Made by a program: the position numbers and the translations under genes
Origin: Gemmobacter aquatilis
Lineage (GTDB): Bacteria > Pseudomonadota > Alphaproteobacteria > Rhodobacterales > Rhodobacteraceae
Direction of reading: 5' to 3'
Length of the DNA stretch: 64,000 bases
NCBI RefSeq assembly: GCF_900110025.1
Contig: NZ_FOCE01000005.1
Coordinates: 124,001-188,000 of the forward strand
In this document: positions 8,034-16,599 of the stretch, in pieces
Numbering within the stretch: the stretch's first letter is position 1
Layout: every line of letters starts with the position of its first letter
The notes under the pieces: generated by a model
Databases searched by the model: none
Told to the model about the DNA's origin: nothing
The model's input: only the letters and a program-made list of their open reading frames with translations

Positions 8034-8693
8034 ATGATCGAGTTCGAGAATGTCAGCAAGTCCTTCTGGACCGGCAAGCGGCGCAAGGTGATCCTGGACC
8101 GGGCCTCGTTCAAGGTCGAACTCGGCAATTCGCTGGGCATCCTCGCCCCCAATGGCACGGGCAAGACCACGATCATCAACATGATGGCCGGCCTTGAAAA
8201 ACCGGACGAGGGGCGCATCATCCGCACGTCGCGCATCTCGTTTCCGCTGGGCTTCATGGGCGGCGTCAACAACAAGCACACCGCGACCGAAAACGCCCGT
8301 TACATCGCCCGACTCTATGGGCTGGACCCTGATTATGTCGAAAGCTTCTGCCGCTGGCTGTGCGGGCTGGACGAATATTTCGACATGCCGGTGGGCACCT
8401 ACAGCGCCGGGATGCGCGCGCGCTTCACCTTCGCGCTGCTTCTGTCGCTGGAATTCGACATCTATCTGATCGACGAAGGGATGCCCGGCACCACGGATGT
8501 CGAATTCAACCGCAAGGCCGGGGCGATCCTGAAGGAACGGTTGCGCAACACCACGATCATCGTCGTCTCGCACCAACCCTCCACTCTGGAAAAATTCTGC
8601 CGCTCGGCCGCCGTGTTGAAGGATGGCCAACTTTACATGTTTGAAACCCTTGAGGAAGCGAAGCGCCTGTATGAATACCAAACTCACGGCTAA
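8034..8693 (+). CDS. kpsT: KpsT-like polysaccharide export ABC ATPase
   Basis: 219 residues. The P-loop is 'LAPNGTGKTT' at about residues 38-47; the first glycine of Walker A is alanine. The ABC signature 'TYSAGMRARFTFAL' and Walker B 'DIYLIDEGMPGTTD' are of the KpsT/Wzt capsule-export kind. The C-terminal 'VLKDGQLYMFETLEEAK' is also family-typical. It would energise export of capsule or a similar polysaccharide across the inner membrane with a KpsM permease, which is not present here. It overlaps the following gene by 23 bases, so the two are translationally coupled. Confidence 0.88.
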   Translation: MIEFENVSKSFWTGKRRKVILDRASFKVELGNSLGILAPNGTGKTTIINMMAGLEKPDEGRIIRTSRISFPLGFMGGVNNKHTATENARYIARLYGLDPDYVESFCRWLCGLDEYFDMPVGTYSAGMRARFTFALLLSLEFDIYLIDEGMPGTTDVEFNRKAGAILKERLRNTTIIVVSHQPSTLEKFCRSAAVLKDGQLYMFETLEEAKRLYEYQTHG

Positions 8694-10353
8694 GCGCTTC
8701 CGCGTCCGCAAACCCGAAACCGTCGAACCGCTGCCGCCCCGCAAAGCCGCCCCGGCGGATCTGCCGGGGGAAATGCTGTTCGAACCGCGGGATGACGGGT
8801 TCGGCGCGCAGTCTTTCCTGCCCCCCGATCCGGCCGCACGGGTACAAGCTGGAAAGCCGGCCCCTGCCCCGACCGCCGCAGGCACCGATCTGGAGGCGAT
8901 CAAGCGCGAAGGGTTGACCGGCCGCCAGTTGCGGCTGGCCCGGCGGCTGGCGCAAAAGCACAACCTGCCCGCCACATCCGATTTTGATGCGGTGCGGCTG
9001 CTGCGCAAGGCCGGGATCGACCCGTTCCAGCGCGCCAGCCTGCTGGAGCTGATCGGCGGTGGTGCAGGCGGCGGCGATGACGAGCCGCCGAACTCCGGCA
9101 CGCGCGCGCTGGCGCCGGTCCCCGGCGACGGGGTGCGCCTGCCCCAGACGATCAAGCCAATTCAGGTCCCCTCCACTGAGGTGCGGGCCGAACAAAACCA
9201 TGCCGCCGACATCATGCGCATCCAGCGCGATCTGGCAAAACGGCGGCGGCGCAAGGCCGCGCTGCTGGCGCTGCGGCTGTTCTTCTTCGTCGGCCTGCCG
9301 ACGCTGCTGGCCGGGTTCTACTATTACTTCGTGGCAACTCCGCTTTATGCAGCCAAAACCGAATTTGTGATCCAGCAATCCTCCTCCGTCGCGTCGGGGG
9401 GGGCTGGTGGTCTGGGCGGTCTGCTGTCGGGTACGGGCTTTGCCACCTCGCAGGATTCGATCACCGTGCAGGGTTATCTGCAATCGCGCGACGCGATGCT
9501 GCGGCTGGACAAGGATCTGGGCTATCGCGCGCATTTCAGCGACCCGGCGGTGGACCCGGTACAACGCCTGTCACCCGATGCCACGCAGGAGGCCGCCTAC
9601 AAATCCTATTCGCGCAATATCCATATCTCCTACGACCCGAGCGAGGGCCTGATCCGCATGGAAGTATTGGCTACCGATCCGGCCAAGGCGGTGGATTTCT
9701 CGCAGGCGCTGATCAGCTATGCCGAAGAACAGGTGGACGAGCTGACACTGCGGATGCGCGAAGACCAGATGAAGGGCGCGCGCGACACCTACGAGAATGC
9801 CGAACAGGAAATGCTCGACGCACAGCGCCGGGTGGTGGAGCTGCAAGAGAAATACAAGGTGCTGTCCTCCGAGGTCGAGGTGCAGTTGATCACCACGCAG
9901 ATCACGCAGCTTGACACGCAACTGACCGCCGACCGCCTGTCGCTGCAGCAGATGCAAAGCAATGCCAACCCCAACCGCGCCCGGATGGACCCTCTGGTCC
10001 GCCGCATCGCCGCGATGGAGGCCGAAGTGGCAAGCCTGCGATCCAAGCTGACAGAAACCACCGGCGGTGGCGAAAGTCTGGCGGTGGTGCAGGGCGAATT
10101 GCTGGTGGCGCAGGCCGATGTGCAGACCCGGCAATTGCTGCTGGCACAAAGCCTGCAGGCGATGGAAGCCGCGCGGGTCGAGGCCAACCGGCAGGTGCGC
10201 TATCTCTCCGTCTCGGTCAGCCCGGTGCCGCCCGACGAAGCCGCCTATCCGCGCGCCTTTGAGAATACCATGGTCGCCCTGCTGATCTTCGGCGGGATCT
10301 ATCTGATGATTTCGATGACCGTGGCGATCCTGCGCGAACAGGCGACGGCCTGA
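8671..10353 (+). CDS. kpsE: KpsE-like capsule export inner-membrane/periplasmic protein
   Basis: 560 residues from the ATG inside the end of kpsT (MNTKLTAKRFRVRKPE). A long, proline- and charge-rich cytoplasmic region (1-185) precedes a transmembrane helix at about 195-220 ('LRLFFFVGLPTLLAGFYYYF'). A Wzz-like periplasmic domain with a glycine-rich patch follows. Predicted coiled coil spans roughly 370-500, with many E/Q/L heptads. A second transmembrane helix lies at about 530-552 ('MVALLIFGGIYLMISMTVAI'), near the C-terminus. This is the polysaccharide co-polymerase topology of KpsE/CtrB, which links the inner-membrane transporter to the outer-membrane exporter. The N-terminal extension is longer than in E. 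coli KpsE (about 380 residues in total). Confidence 0.85.
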   Translation: MNTKLTAKRFRVRKPETVEPLPPRKAAPADLPGEMLFEPRDDGFGAQSFLPPDPAARVQAGKPAPAPTAAGTDLEAIKREGLTGRQLRLARRLAQKHNLPATSDFDAVRLLRKAGIDPFQRASLLELIGGGAGGGDDEPPNSGTRALAPVPGDGVRLPQTIKPIQVPSTEVRAEQNHAADIMRIQRDLAKRRRRKAALLALRLFFFVGLPTLLAGFYYYFVATPLYAAKTEFVIQQSSSVASGGAGGLGGLLSGTGFATSQDSITVQGYLQSRDAMLRLDKDLGYRAHFSDPAVDPVQRLSPDATQEAAYKSYSRNIHISYDPSEGLIRMEVLATDPAKAVDFSQALISYAEEQVDELTLRMREDQMKGARDTYENAEQEMLDAQRRVVELQEKYKVLSSEVEVQLITTQITQLDTQLTADRLSLQQMQSNANPNRARMDPLVRRIAAMEAEVASLRSKLTETTGGGESLAVVQGELLVAQADVQTRQLLLAQSLQAMEAARVEANRQVRYLSVSVSPVPPDEAAYPRAFENTMVALLIFGGIYLMISMTVAILREQATA

Positions 10354-10417
10354 CAGACCGCCCGAAAGGGCAGCCTTCGCATTTTCGGCAGATCCGGGGG
10401 CAACCCGGTGAGGGGGA

Positions 10418-12781
10418 TCAGAGGCGCCGGCCTGTGGTCAGCCCCGCCACCCGCGCAACGATGGTTACGGCGTCGATGCCGAAGTGGCGGTACAGATCGG
10501 CGATGGTGCCGGTCTGGCCGAAATGCTCCACCCCCAGCGGAATCGTCGGATGCCCCACCACCCCGCCCAGCCAGGACAGCGTGGCCGGGTGTCCGTCGAT
10601 CACCGTCACGATCCGGCAATGCGGCGGCAGATCGGCCAGCAACCGTTCGACATGCGAAACCGCCTGCGCATTGCCGCGCGAGCGGGCGCGCTGTGCCGCC
10701 GTCCAGCCCGCATTCAGTCGGTCGGCCGAAGTGACGGCCAGAACGCCCACATCGCGGCGCGCCTCGGCCAGTTGCCCGGCCGCCTTGATCGCCTCGGGCG
10801 CCACGGCCCCCTGATAGGCGATCACCACCTCGCAATTCGGGCCGGGCGGGCGCAGCCAATAGGCCCCATCGACCGCACCTTGGCGAAAGGCATCGTCATG
10901 GCGCTTGCCCGGCTGTTCGATCGGGTTGGTGGTCAGCCGCAGATAGACCGAGCCGCCGGTTTCATCGCGCAGCCAGGTGCGTTCGTCCGGGTCGCCCGCG
11001 CCGTCGCGTTGTAGATAGTCGAAGGCCCATTCCATGATGACAGCCAGTTCGTCGGCAAAAGCAGGCTCGAAAGCGGCCAGCCCGTCCTGTGCCATGCCGA
11101 TCAGCGGCGTGCCGATGGATTGATGCGCCCCACCTTCCGGCGCCAGAGTCACGCCCGACGGCGTGCCCACGATAATGAACCGCGCATCCTGATAGCAGGC
11201 ATAGTTCAGCGCATCGAGGCCGCGGCACACGAACGGGTCATAGACCGTGCCGATCGGGATCAGCCGCTTGCCGAACAGGCTGTGCGACAGGCCCGCCGCC
11301 GCCAGCAAGAGGAACAGGTTCATCTCGGCGATGCCCAGTTCGATATGCTGGCCTTCGGGCGTGAATTCCCATTTCGCGGTCGAGGGGATGCGGTGTTCGA
11401 TGAACACATCCGCCTGTGCCGCACGGGCAAACAGCTTGCGGCGGTTGACCCATGGGCCAAGATTGGTGGTGCCCGTCACATCGGGCGAGGTGGTGACGAT
11501 ACGCGCGGCCAGATCGCTGTCGCCCTTCGACAGATCGTCGAGGATCTTGCCGAACGCCATCTGGGTGGAAATCTCGCGCTCGGCGGACAGGCTGATCGCG
11601 GGCACCGCCAGCCGGGCATCGCCAAAGCGGCGCGGGCCTTTGGCGAAGAACGGCACCTGCGCCAGAAAGGCCTGCAGTGCAGCAGGGTCTTGCACCGTGG
11701 CCATCGGCTCCCATTCCTGGCCTGCGGGCACGCCCATATGCGCCTGCCAGGCCGCCATCTGGGATTTGTTCATCAGCCCGCCGTGATTGTCCTTGTGGCC
11801 AGCAATCGGCGTGCCCCAGCCCTTGATCGTATAGGCCAGAAAACAGGTCGGGCGGTCATGGTCGATGGCGGCAAAGGTTTCGGCCATGGTGGCCACGCAA
11901 TTGCCGCCAAGGTTTTCCATCAGCGCCGCCAGCGCCTCGTCGTCGCGCCGGTCGATCAGCGCGGTCACATCGCCCTGATCGCCCAGATCATCCAGCAACC
12001 GCTTGCGCCAGACCGCACCGCCCATGAAGGTCAGCGCCGCATATTCGGCGTTCGGGCAGGCGTCGATCCAGTCGCGCAGCTTGTCGCCGCCCGGTTCGGC
12101 AAAGGCCGCCCGTTGCAGGGCGCCGTATTTCACCCGCACCACATCCCAGCCGAAGGCCGCAAAGATCTGCTCGACCCGAGCGAACAGCCCTTCGCGCACG
12201 ATCCCGTCCAGCGACTGGCGGTTATAGTCGATCACCCACCAGGTGTTGCGCAGGTCGTTCTTCCAGCCCTCTTGCAGTGCCTCGTAGATATTGCCCTCGT
12301 CCAGTTCGGCATCGCCCACCAGCGCGACCATGCGGCCCAGCGGGCCACCCTGCCCCCAGCTTTTGGCACGGATGTAATCCTGGATCAGCGACGCGAAAGA
12401 GGTGATCGCCACGCCCAAGCCCACCGAGCCGGTCGAGAAATCCACATCGTCGATGTCCTTGGTGCGGCTGGGATAGCTTTGCACCCCGCCAAGCCCTCGA
12501 AAATTCTCCATCTTCTCGCGGGTCTGATGGCCCATCAGATACTGGATCGCATGAAAGACCGGGCTGGCATGGGGTTTCACCGCCACCCGGTCTTCGGGCC
12601 GCAGCGCCGAGAAATACAGCGCCGTCAGGATCGACACCATCGAGGCGGAGCTGGCCTGATGCCCGCCCACCTTGATGCCATCGGCCTTGGGGCGGATGTG
12701 GTTGGCGTGATGGATCATCCAGTGAGACAGCCACAAAAGCCGCTGTTCAATGATTTTCAGGGTTTGGGTATCGTCGCGCAT
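10418..12781 (-). CDS. AceE/MdeB-like thiamine-diphosphate 2-oxoacid dehydrogenase E1
   Basis: 787 residues starting MRDDTQTLKI, with GAGGAGGA upstream; the longer open frame would remove the divergent promoter. The fold is transketolase-like homodimeric E1: 'HQASSASMVSILTALYF' near residues 40-60 and the ThDP/Mg motif 'GDAELDEGNIYEALQEG' near 190. A pyrimidine-binding domain follows, with 'ELGIAEMNLFLLLAAAGL'. It is about 100 residues shorter than E. coli AceE, and no E2 or E3 gene adjoins. A divergent Lrp/AsnC gene makes the pair resemble mdeB-mdeR of Pseudomonas putida, where the E1-like enzyme handles 2-oxobutyrate from methionine. Substrate here is inferred only by that analogy. Confidence 0.82.
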   Translation of the reverse strand: MRDDTQTLKIIEQRLLWLSHWMIHHANHIRPKADGIKVGGHQASSASMVSILTALYFSALRPEDRVAVKPHASPVFHAIQYLMGHQTREKMENFRGLGGVQSYPSRTKDIDDVDFSTGSVGLGVAITSFASLIQDYIRAKSWGQGGPLGRMVALVGDAELDEGNIYEALQEGWKNDLRNTWWVIDYNRQSLDGIVREGLFARVEQIFAAFGWDVVRVKYGALQRAAFAEPGGDKLRDWIDACPNAEYAALTFMGGAVWRKRLLDDLGDQGDVTALIDRRDDEALAALMENLGGNCVATMAETFAAIDHDRPTCFLAYTIKGWGTPIAGHKDNHGGLMNKSQMAAWQAHMGVPAGQEWEPMATVQDPAALQAFLAQVPFFAKGPRRFGDARLAVPAISLSAEREISTQMAFGKILDDLSKGDSDLAARIVTTSPDVTGTTNLGPWVNRRKLFARAAQADVFIEHRIPSTAKWEFTPEGQHIELGIAEMNLFLLLAAAGLSHSLFGKRLIPIGTVYDPFVCRGLDALNYACYQDARFIIVGTPSGVTLAPEGGAHQSIGTPLIGMAQDGLAAFEPAFADELAVIMEWAFDYLQRDGAGDPDERTWLRDETGGSVYLRLTTNPIEQPGKRHDDAFRQGAVDGAYWLRPPGPNCEVVIAYQGAVAPEAIKAAGQLAEARRDVGVLAVTSADRLNAGWTAAQRARSRGNAQAVSHVERLLADLPPHCRIVTVIDGHPATLSWLGGVVGHPTIPLGVEHFGQTGTIADLYRHFGIDAVTIVARVAGLTTGRRL

Positions 12782-12908
12782 CAGGGTCTCCTCCTCAGCA
12801 CAGAATAGATCGCAATCCCTGCCGAAAGTCGCTAAAGTCACCCCGGTTGCACAGATAATGCGCCAGATTCCAGCGCAGTTTCTGGATTTGGCGCTGAAAG
12901 CAGGCAAG

Positions 12909-13373
12909 ATGAGCGGTGCATTGGACGAAACCGACCAGCGGATTCTGCGCGAATTGCAGCGCGATGCGCGGCTGACCCATCAGGATCTGGCCGAACGGAT
13001 CGGCCTGTCGCCCTCGCCCTGCGCCCGCCGCATCCGCAAGCTGGAGGCCGAGGGGTTCATCACCGGCTACAGCGCCCGCATCGACGAGGCGAAGATGGGC
13101 TTCGGTGTCAGCGTCTTTGTCTCGGTCCGGCTGGACCGGCAGGTGGATGACCGGCTGGTGACCTTTGAACGCGAGGTGGCGCGCTGCCCCGAGGTGGTGG
13201 ATTGCTGGCTGATGACCGGCAGCTTCGACTATCTGCTGCGCATCGCCGTGCGCGACCTGAACGAGTTCGAGCATTTCCTGACCGGGCGCCTGACCAAGAT
13301 TGCCGGGGTTGCCTCAATCGAATCCTCGATCCCGATCCGGCGGGTGAAGTTCCGGCTGGCGCGGCTGTCCTGA
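12909..13373 (+). CDS. Lrp/AsnC-family transcriptional regulator
   Basis: 154 residues beginning MSGALDETDQRILRELQRD, the usual Lrp N-terminus. The helix-turn-helix spans about residues 18-45 ('LTHQDLAERIGLSPSPCARR'), followed by the RAM ligand-binding domain ('VVDCWLMTGSFDYLLRIAV'). It is transcribed divergently from the AceE/MdeB-like gene with 127 bases between the starts. By analogy with MdeR it is the probable amino-acid-responsive regulator of that gene. Its stop lies five bases from the convergent CodA-like stop. Confidence 0.92.
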   Translation: MSGALDETDQRILRELQRDARLTHQDLAERIGLSPSPCARRIRKLEAEGFITGYSARIDEAKMGFGVSVFVSVRLDRQVDDRLVTFEREVARCPEVVDCWLMTGSFDYLLRIAVRDLNEFEHFLTGRLTKIAGVASIESSIPIRRVKFRLARLS

Positions 13374-13378
13374 CCACC

Positions 13379-14617
13379 TCAGAACACCGGCGGGCTGATG
13401 TGCGCCGGTTCGCAGCGCGACACGACGCGCCCGTCCGACACCACCACCAGCCGCGCCGGGCGCAGGCGGATCGCCTCGACCGGATCGGGGGCATCCAGCA
13501 CCACCAGGCTGGCGCGGCGGCCCTTTTCCAGCCCGAACTCCAGCCCCAGCACCTGCGCGGGGGCCGTGGTGACCAGATCGAAGCATTGGCGCATCTGCTG
13601 CGGTGCGGTCATCAGCGCGACATGCAGGCCCATATGCGCCACGTCCAGCATGTCGCCTGACCCCAGCGGATACCACGGGTCTTTGGTGCAATCCTGCCCG
13701 AAGGCCACCGTCACCCCCGCCGCCAGCAATTCCGGCACCCGCGTCATGCCCCGCCGCTTGGGATAGCTGTCCGACCGGCCTTGCAGCGTGATGTTGATCA
13801 GCGGGTTGGGGATCGCCGCCACCCCTGCCTCGGCGATCAGCGGCAGCAGTTTCGACACATAGTAATTGTCCATCGAATGCATCGAGGTCAGATGCGACCC
13901 GGCCACACGGCCTTGCAAGCCGCAGGCGATGGTTTCCGCCGCCAGCGTTTCGATATGGCGCGACAGCGGATCGTCGCTTTCATCGCAATGCAGATCGACG
14001 CGCAGTCCGCGTTCTGCCGCAAGGCGGCAGGCGGCGCGCACCGCTGCCGTGCCGTCTGCCATCGTGCGTTCAAAATGCGGGATGCCGCCCACCACATCCA
14101 CGCCCGCATCCAGCGCGCGGATCACCTGACGCTCGCCCTCTGGCGCGCGGAACCAGCCATCCTGCGGAAAGGCCACCAGTTGCAGATCCAGCACACCGCG
14201 CAGATGGTCGCGCACCTCCAGCAGCGCCTCGACGGTGTGGAAGGCCGGGTCGGTCACATCGACATGGCTGCGAATAGCCAGAACGCCCTTGGCCACCGCC
14301 TGCCGACAATAATCCAGCGCGCGGGCCACGATGTCTTCGCGCGACTGGATCCGCTTCAGCTCGCCCCATAGCGCGATGCCTTCCAGCAGCGTGCCACTGG
14401 CATTGACCCGCGGGCGCCCGTAGCTGAGCGTCGAATCCATATGGAAATGCGCGTCGATGAAGGGCGGGCTGACCAGCTTGCCAGTGGCCTCGATCACCTC
14501 GGCTGCTTCGGCGGTGATGCCCGGTTCCACGGCGGCGATGCGCCCGGCCTGAATGGCAATATCGGCCTGACGGCCATCGGGCAGCGTGCCGCCCCGGATG
14601 ATCAGATCAAAGCTCAT
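13379..14617 (-). CDS. CodA-like cytosine deaminase / amidohydrolase
   Basis: 412 residues, amidohydrolase superfamily. Metal ligands are visible: 'DAHFHMD' (HxH, near residue 60), 'DLHCDESDD' near 212, and 'GSHLTSMHSMD' near 245. The CodA-specific segments 'AFPQDGWF' and 'DPWYPLGSGDML' are also clear. By eye, the metal aspartate motif reads 'FGQDCTKDPW', where E. coli CodA has FGHDDVFDPW. The residue after the metal Asp, which contacts substrate in CodA (D314), is therefore Cys. It could deaminate cytosine, isoguanine or a related heterocycle. It is last in an eight-gene operon and overlaps the preceding hydrolase gene by four bases. Confidence 0.82.
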   Translation of the reverse strand: MSFDLIIRGGTLPDGRQADIAIQAGRIAAVEPGITAEAAEVIEATGKLVSPPFIDAHFHMDSTLSYGRPRVNASGTLLEGIALWGELKRIQSREDIVARALDYCRQAVAKGVLAIRSHVDVTDPAFHTVEALLEVRDHLRGVLDLQLVAFPQDGWFRAPEGERQVIRALDAGVDVVGGIPHFERTMADGTAAVRAACRLAAERGLRVDLHCDESDDPLSRHIETLAAETIACGLQGRVAGSHLTSMHSMDNYYVSKLLPLIAEAGVAAIPNPLINITLQGRSDSYPKRRGMTRVPELLAAGVTVAFGQDCTKDPWYPLGSGDMLDVAHMGLHVALMTAPQQMRQCFDLVTTAPAQVLGLEFGLEKGRRASLVVLDAPDPVEAIRLRPARLVVVSDGRVVSRCEPAHISPPVF

Positions 14618-15471
14618 TCCTGACGCTCCGCATAGGTGGGAAAGGCTATACTGCGCAACCGGCCCGCCCGGCGCAGCGTTTCGGCATGATCGGCGATTTC
14701 GCCCAAGGTGGCAAACCATGCGCCTTCGGTCAGCGCGGTTTCCAGCCAGCGTTCCACCACCTGCCAGCGCGCGCGCCGCCCGGTCAGGAACGGATGCCAG
14801 ACCGCGTGCCACAGACCCGCATCCGCCTTGGCCGCCGCAAACTCCTCGAAAAACGGCGCAAGCCCCTCGGTCGGGCCGCGCACCGGCATCATGTAGCCGA
14901 TCTCGGCATAATGGGCGAAGGGCGGCCAGTCGTCGATGCCCCAATGCGGCGGGATCTCGATCAGGCTGCGCCCGCCCAGATCCAGCGCATAGGGATCGTC
15001 ATCCGCCATCATCGAGCTGTCATAGGCAAAGCCGCGATCCGCCAGCAGGCCGGGCGTGTCATTGGTCAGTTGATAGACCGGCGCGCGATAGCCGCGCGGG
15101 CGAGTGCCGGAAAACGCCGCCAGCGCCTCGATCGCGCGGTCCAGATCCTCGCCCTGTTCGGCAAGGCTGCGCGCGGCGGGGTTTTCGTGAATCCAGCCAT
15201 GACAGCCGATTTCGTGCCCGCCTTCCAGAATCTCCTCCACCGCCCGGGGATAGGTTTTCACGCACCAACCGGGAATGAAGAAGGTCTGCCGCAACCCGAG
15301 CCGCCGATAGGTTTCAAGAATTCGCGGAATGGCGACGGTCGGGCCATATTGCCCCATGCTGATCGGATAGGGCCGCTGCCAGCCCGCCGGATCAGCGGCA
15401 TGGATCAGACTGTCGGCATCCATGTCAAAGGTGATCGCGGCGGCAAAGCCCGCGCCATTCGGCCATTCCAT
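14614..15471 (-). CDS. NodB/PuuE-type polysaccharide deacetylase-like hydrolase
   Basis: 285 residues from an ATG overlapping the stop of the flavin reductase gene (ATGA). NodB-fold motifs are present: 'AITFDMDADSL' near residue 13 (catalytic/metal Asp), an H-x3-H metal site in 'IGCHGWIHENPAA' near residue 95, and 'RGYRAPVYQLTND' near 135. No signal peptide is seen, so it is cytoplasmic and unlikely to act on cell-wall sugars. Cytoplasmic members such as PuuE allantoinase and cyclic-imide hydrolases open nitrogen rings. In this operon, beside two deaminases, amide or imide hydrolysis is the best guess. Confidence 0.8.
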   Translation of the reverse strand: MEWPNGAGFAAAITFDMDADSLIHAADPAGWQRPYPISMGQYGPTVAIPRILETYRRLGLRQTFFIPGWCVKTYPRAVEEILEGGHEIGCHGWIHENPAARSLAEQGEDLDRAIEALAAFSGTRPRGYRAPVYQLTNDTPGLLADRGFAYDSSMMADDDPYALDLGGRSLIEIPPHWGIDDWPPFAHYAEIGYMMPVRGPTEGLAPFFEEFAAAKADAGLWHAVWHPFLTGRRARWQVVERWLETALTEGAWFATLGEIADHAETLRRAGRLRSIAFPTYAERQE

Positions 15472-16091
15472 CAGGTCGCCTCCGGCTCTGGCAGGCGTGG
15501 CACCTTCAGCTCGAACTGACGGTCGGCCACGATATAATTGTCGGCATGAAGCCGGGCGATGGGGTGATAGGCCTCCGGGTTCACATAGCGCCCCGCCGCA
15601 TCCAGGCAGGCGTCGCGCACCTGCATGAACACCACCTCGCCGATCACCAGCGCCCGGCCCGGCCAGTCGAGAATCCGTTCCACCCGACATTCCATCGCGC
15701 AGGGGCTTTCACCCACGCGCCGCGCGCCGATGCGGTGACCGTCAACCGCCGTCAGCCCGGCCAGCGCGATCTCGTCCACCCCCGGTTCCACCGTCATGGC
15801 GCAGGCCAGCATCCCCGGCGCCAGCGCCATATCCACCATGTTCACGGTAAATTCGCGCGTGCGGCGGATATTGGCGACCGTATCCTTTTCGCGCCCGTCC
15901 GGTCGCATCTGCACGCCGATCACCACAAGGGCCGGATCATGCGAGAAGACGTTGAAAAAGCTCATGGGCGCGGCGTTGTTGCTGCCATCGGGGTTCAGCG
16001 TGGTGACCAGCGCGATGGGGCGCGGGCCGACGAAATTGGTCAGCAGGCGATAGCGGTCTGCCGGGGGCAGCGTGGTGAAATCGAACTCCAT
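15471..16091 (-). CDS. Flavin reductase family (FMN-binding split barrel) protein
   Basis: 206 residues. The N-terminal region 'FVGPRPIALVTTLNPDGS' with 'NNAAPMSFFNVFSHDPALVV' is the hallmark of DIM6/NTAB-type flavin reductases, which bind FMN on a split beta-barrel. Such proteins usually supply reduced flavin to a two-component monooxygenase, but no monooxygenase gene is in this operon. A direct reductive role is therefore also possible. It sits four bases after the deaminase gene and overlaps the following hydrolase gene. Confidence 0.82.
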   Translation of the reverse strand: MEFDFTTLPPADRYRLLTNFVGPRPIALVTTLNPDGSNNAAPMSFFNVFSHDPALVVIGVQMRPDGREKDTVANIRRTREFTVNMVDMALAPGMLACAMTVEPGVDEIALAGLTAVDGHRIGARRVGESPCAMECRVERILDWPGRALVIGEVVFMQVRDACLDAAGRYVNPEAYHPIARLHADNYIVADRQFELKVPRLPEPEAT

Positions 16092-16095
16092 CGCG

Positions 16096-16587
16096 TCAGG
16101 CCAGCCGGGGCGCGGCCCAGGCCTTCAGGATCGCCACCGCCTCATCGTCCAGCTTCTGTTCGGCGGGCAGTGCCCGGCCCTGCACCGGCCCGCCACATTC
16201 CGCCCGCAGATGCGCCACGTCGATGGGAAAGCGTTCCGCCAAGGGCAGCTTGTCGAAGATAGGCCCGCATTGATCCAGCGAGGCGGCATAGTAAAGCTGC
16301 CCGATGCCCGAAATCACCATCGCCGCCACGCACAGCGCGCAGGGTTCGGCCGAGGTGTAAAGTTCGCACCCCCGCAGATCGACGGTTTGCAGCTTGCGGC
16401 AGGCATCGCGGATCGCTTCGGTCTCGCCATGCGAAGTGGGGTCGAAATGCGCCAGCGAATGGTTCAGCCCCTCGCCCACGATCTGGCCATCCTTGACGAT
16501 GACGGCGCCGAACGGCTCGGTGCCCGGCAGGGTCAGCGCCGAGGCCGAAAGCTCCAGCGCGCGGCGCATGAATTTTTCCTGATACAT
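16096..16587 (-). CDS. Nucleoside/base deaminase (CDA/CDD fold)
   Basis: 163 residues with the zinc motifs of the cytidine deaminase superfamily: 'TSHGETEAIRDA' (HxE, residues about 52-54) and 'SAEPCALCVAAM' (PCxxC, about 82-86). Size and sequence are like guanine deaminase or tRNA-adenosine deaminase relatives acting on free bases. An N-terminal 'MRRALELSASA' helix is typical. It is the first enzyme gene after the transporter genes in this operon. Substrate may be guanine, cytosine or another aminated heterocycle; sequence does not settle this. Confidence 0.85.
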   Translation of the reverse strand: MYQEKFMRRALELSASALTLPGTEPFGAVIVKDGQIVGEGLNHSLAHFDPTSHGETEAIRDACRKLQTVDLRGCELYTSAEPCALCVAAMVISGIGQLYYAASLDQCGPIFDKLPLAERFPIDVAHLRAECGGPVQGRALPAEQKLDDEAVAILKAWAAPRLA

Positions 16588-16599
16588 CGTTTGTTCCTT

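Noticed and set aside
11120-12808. Very long open frame on the plus strand opposite the AceE/MdeB-like gene
   Set aside because: Composition is extremely rich in Arg, His, Gln and Ala, as expected for antisense frames of GC-rich genes, and no domain is recognisable. The minus-strand protein is clearly real.
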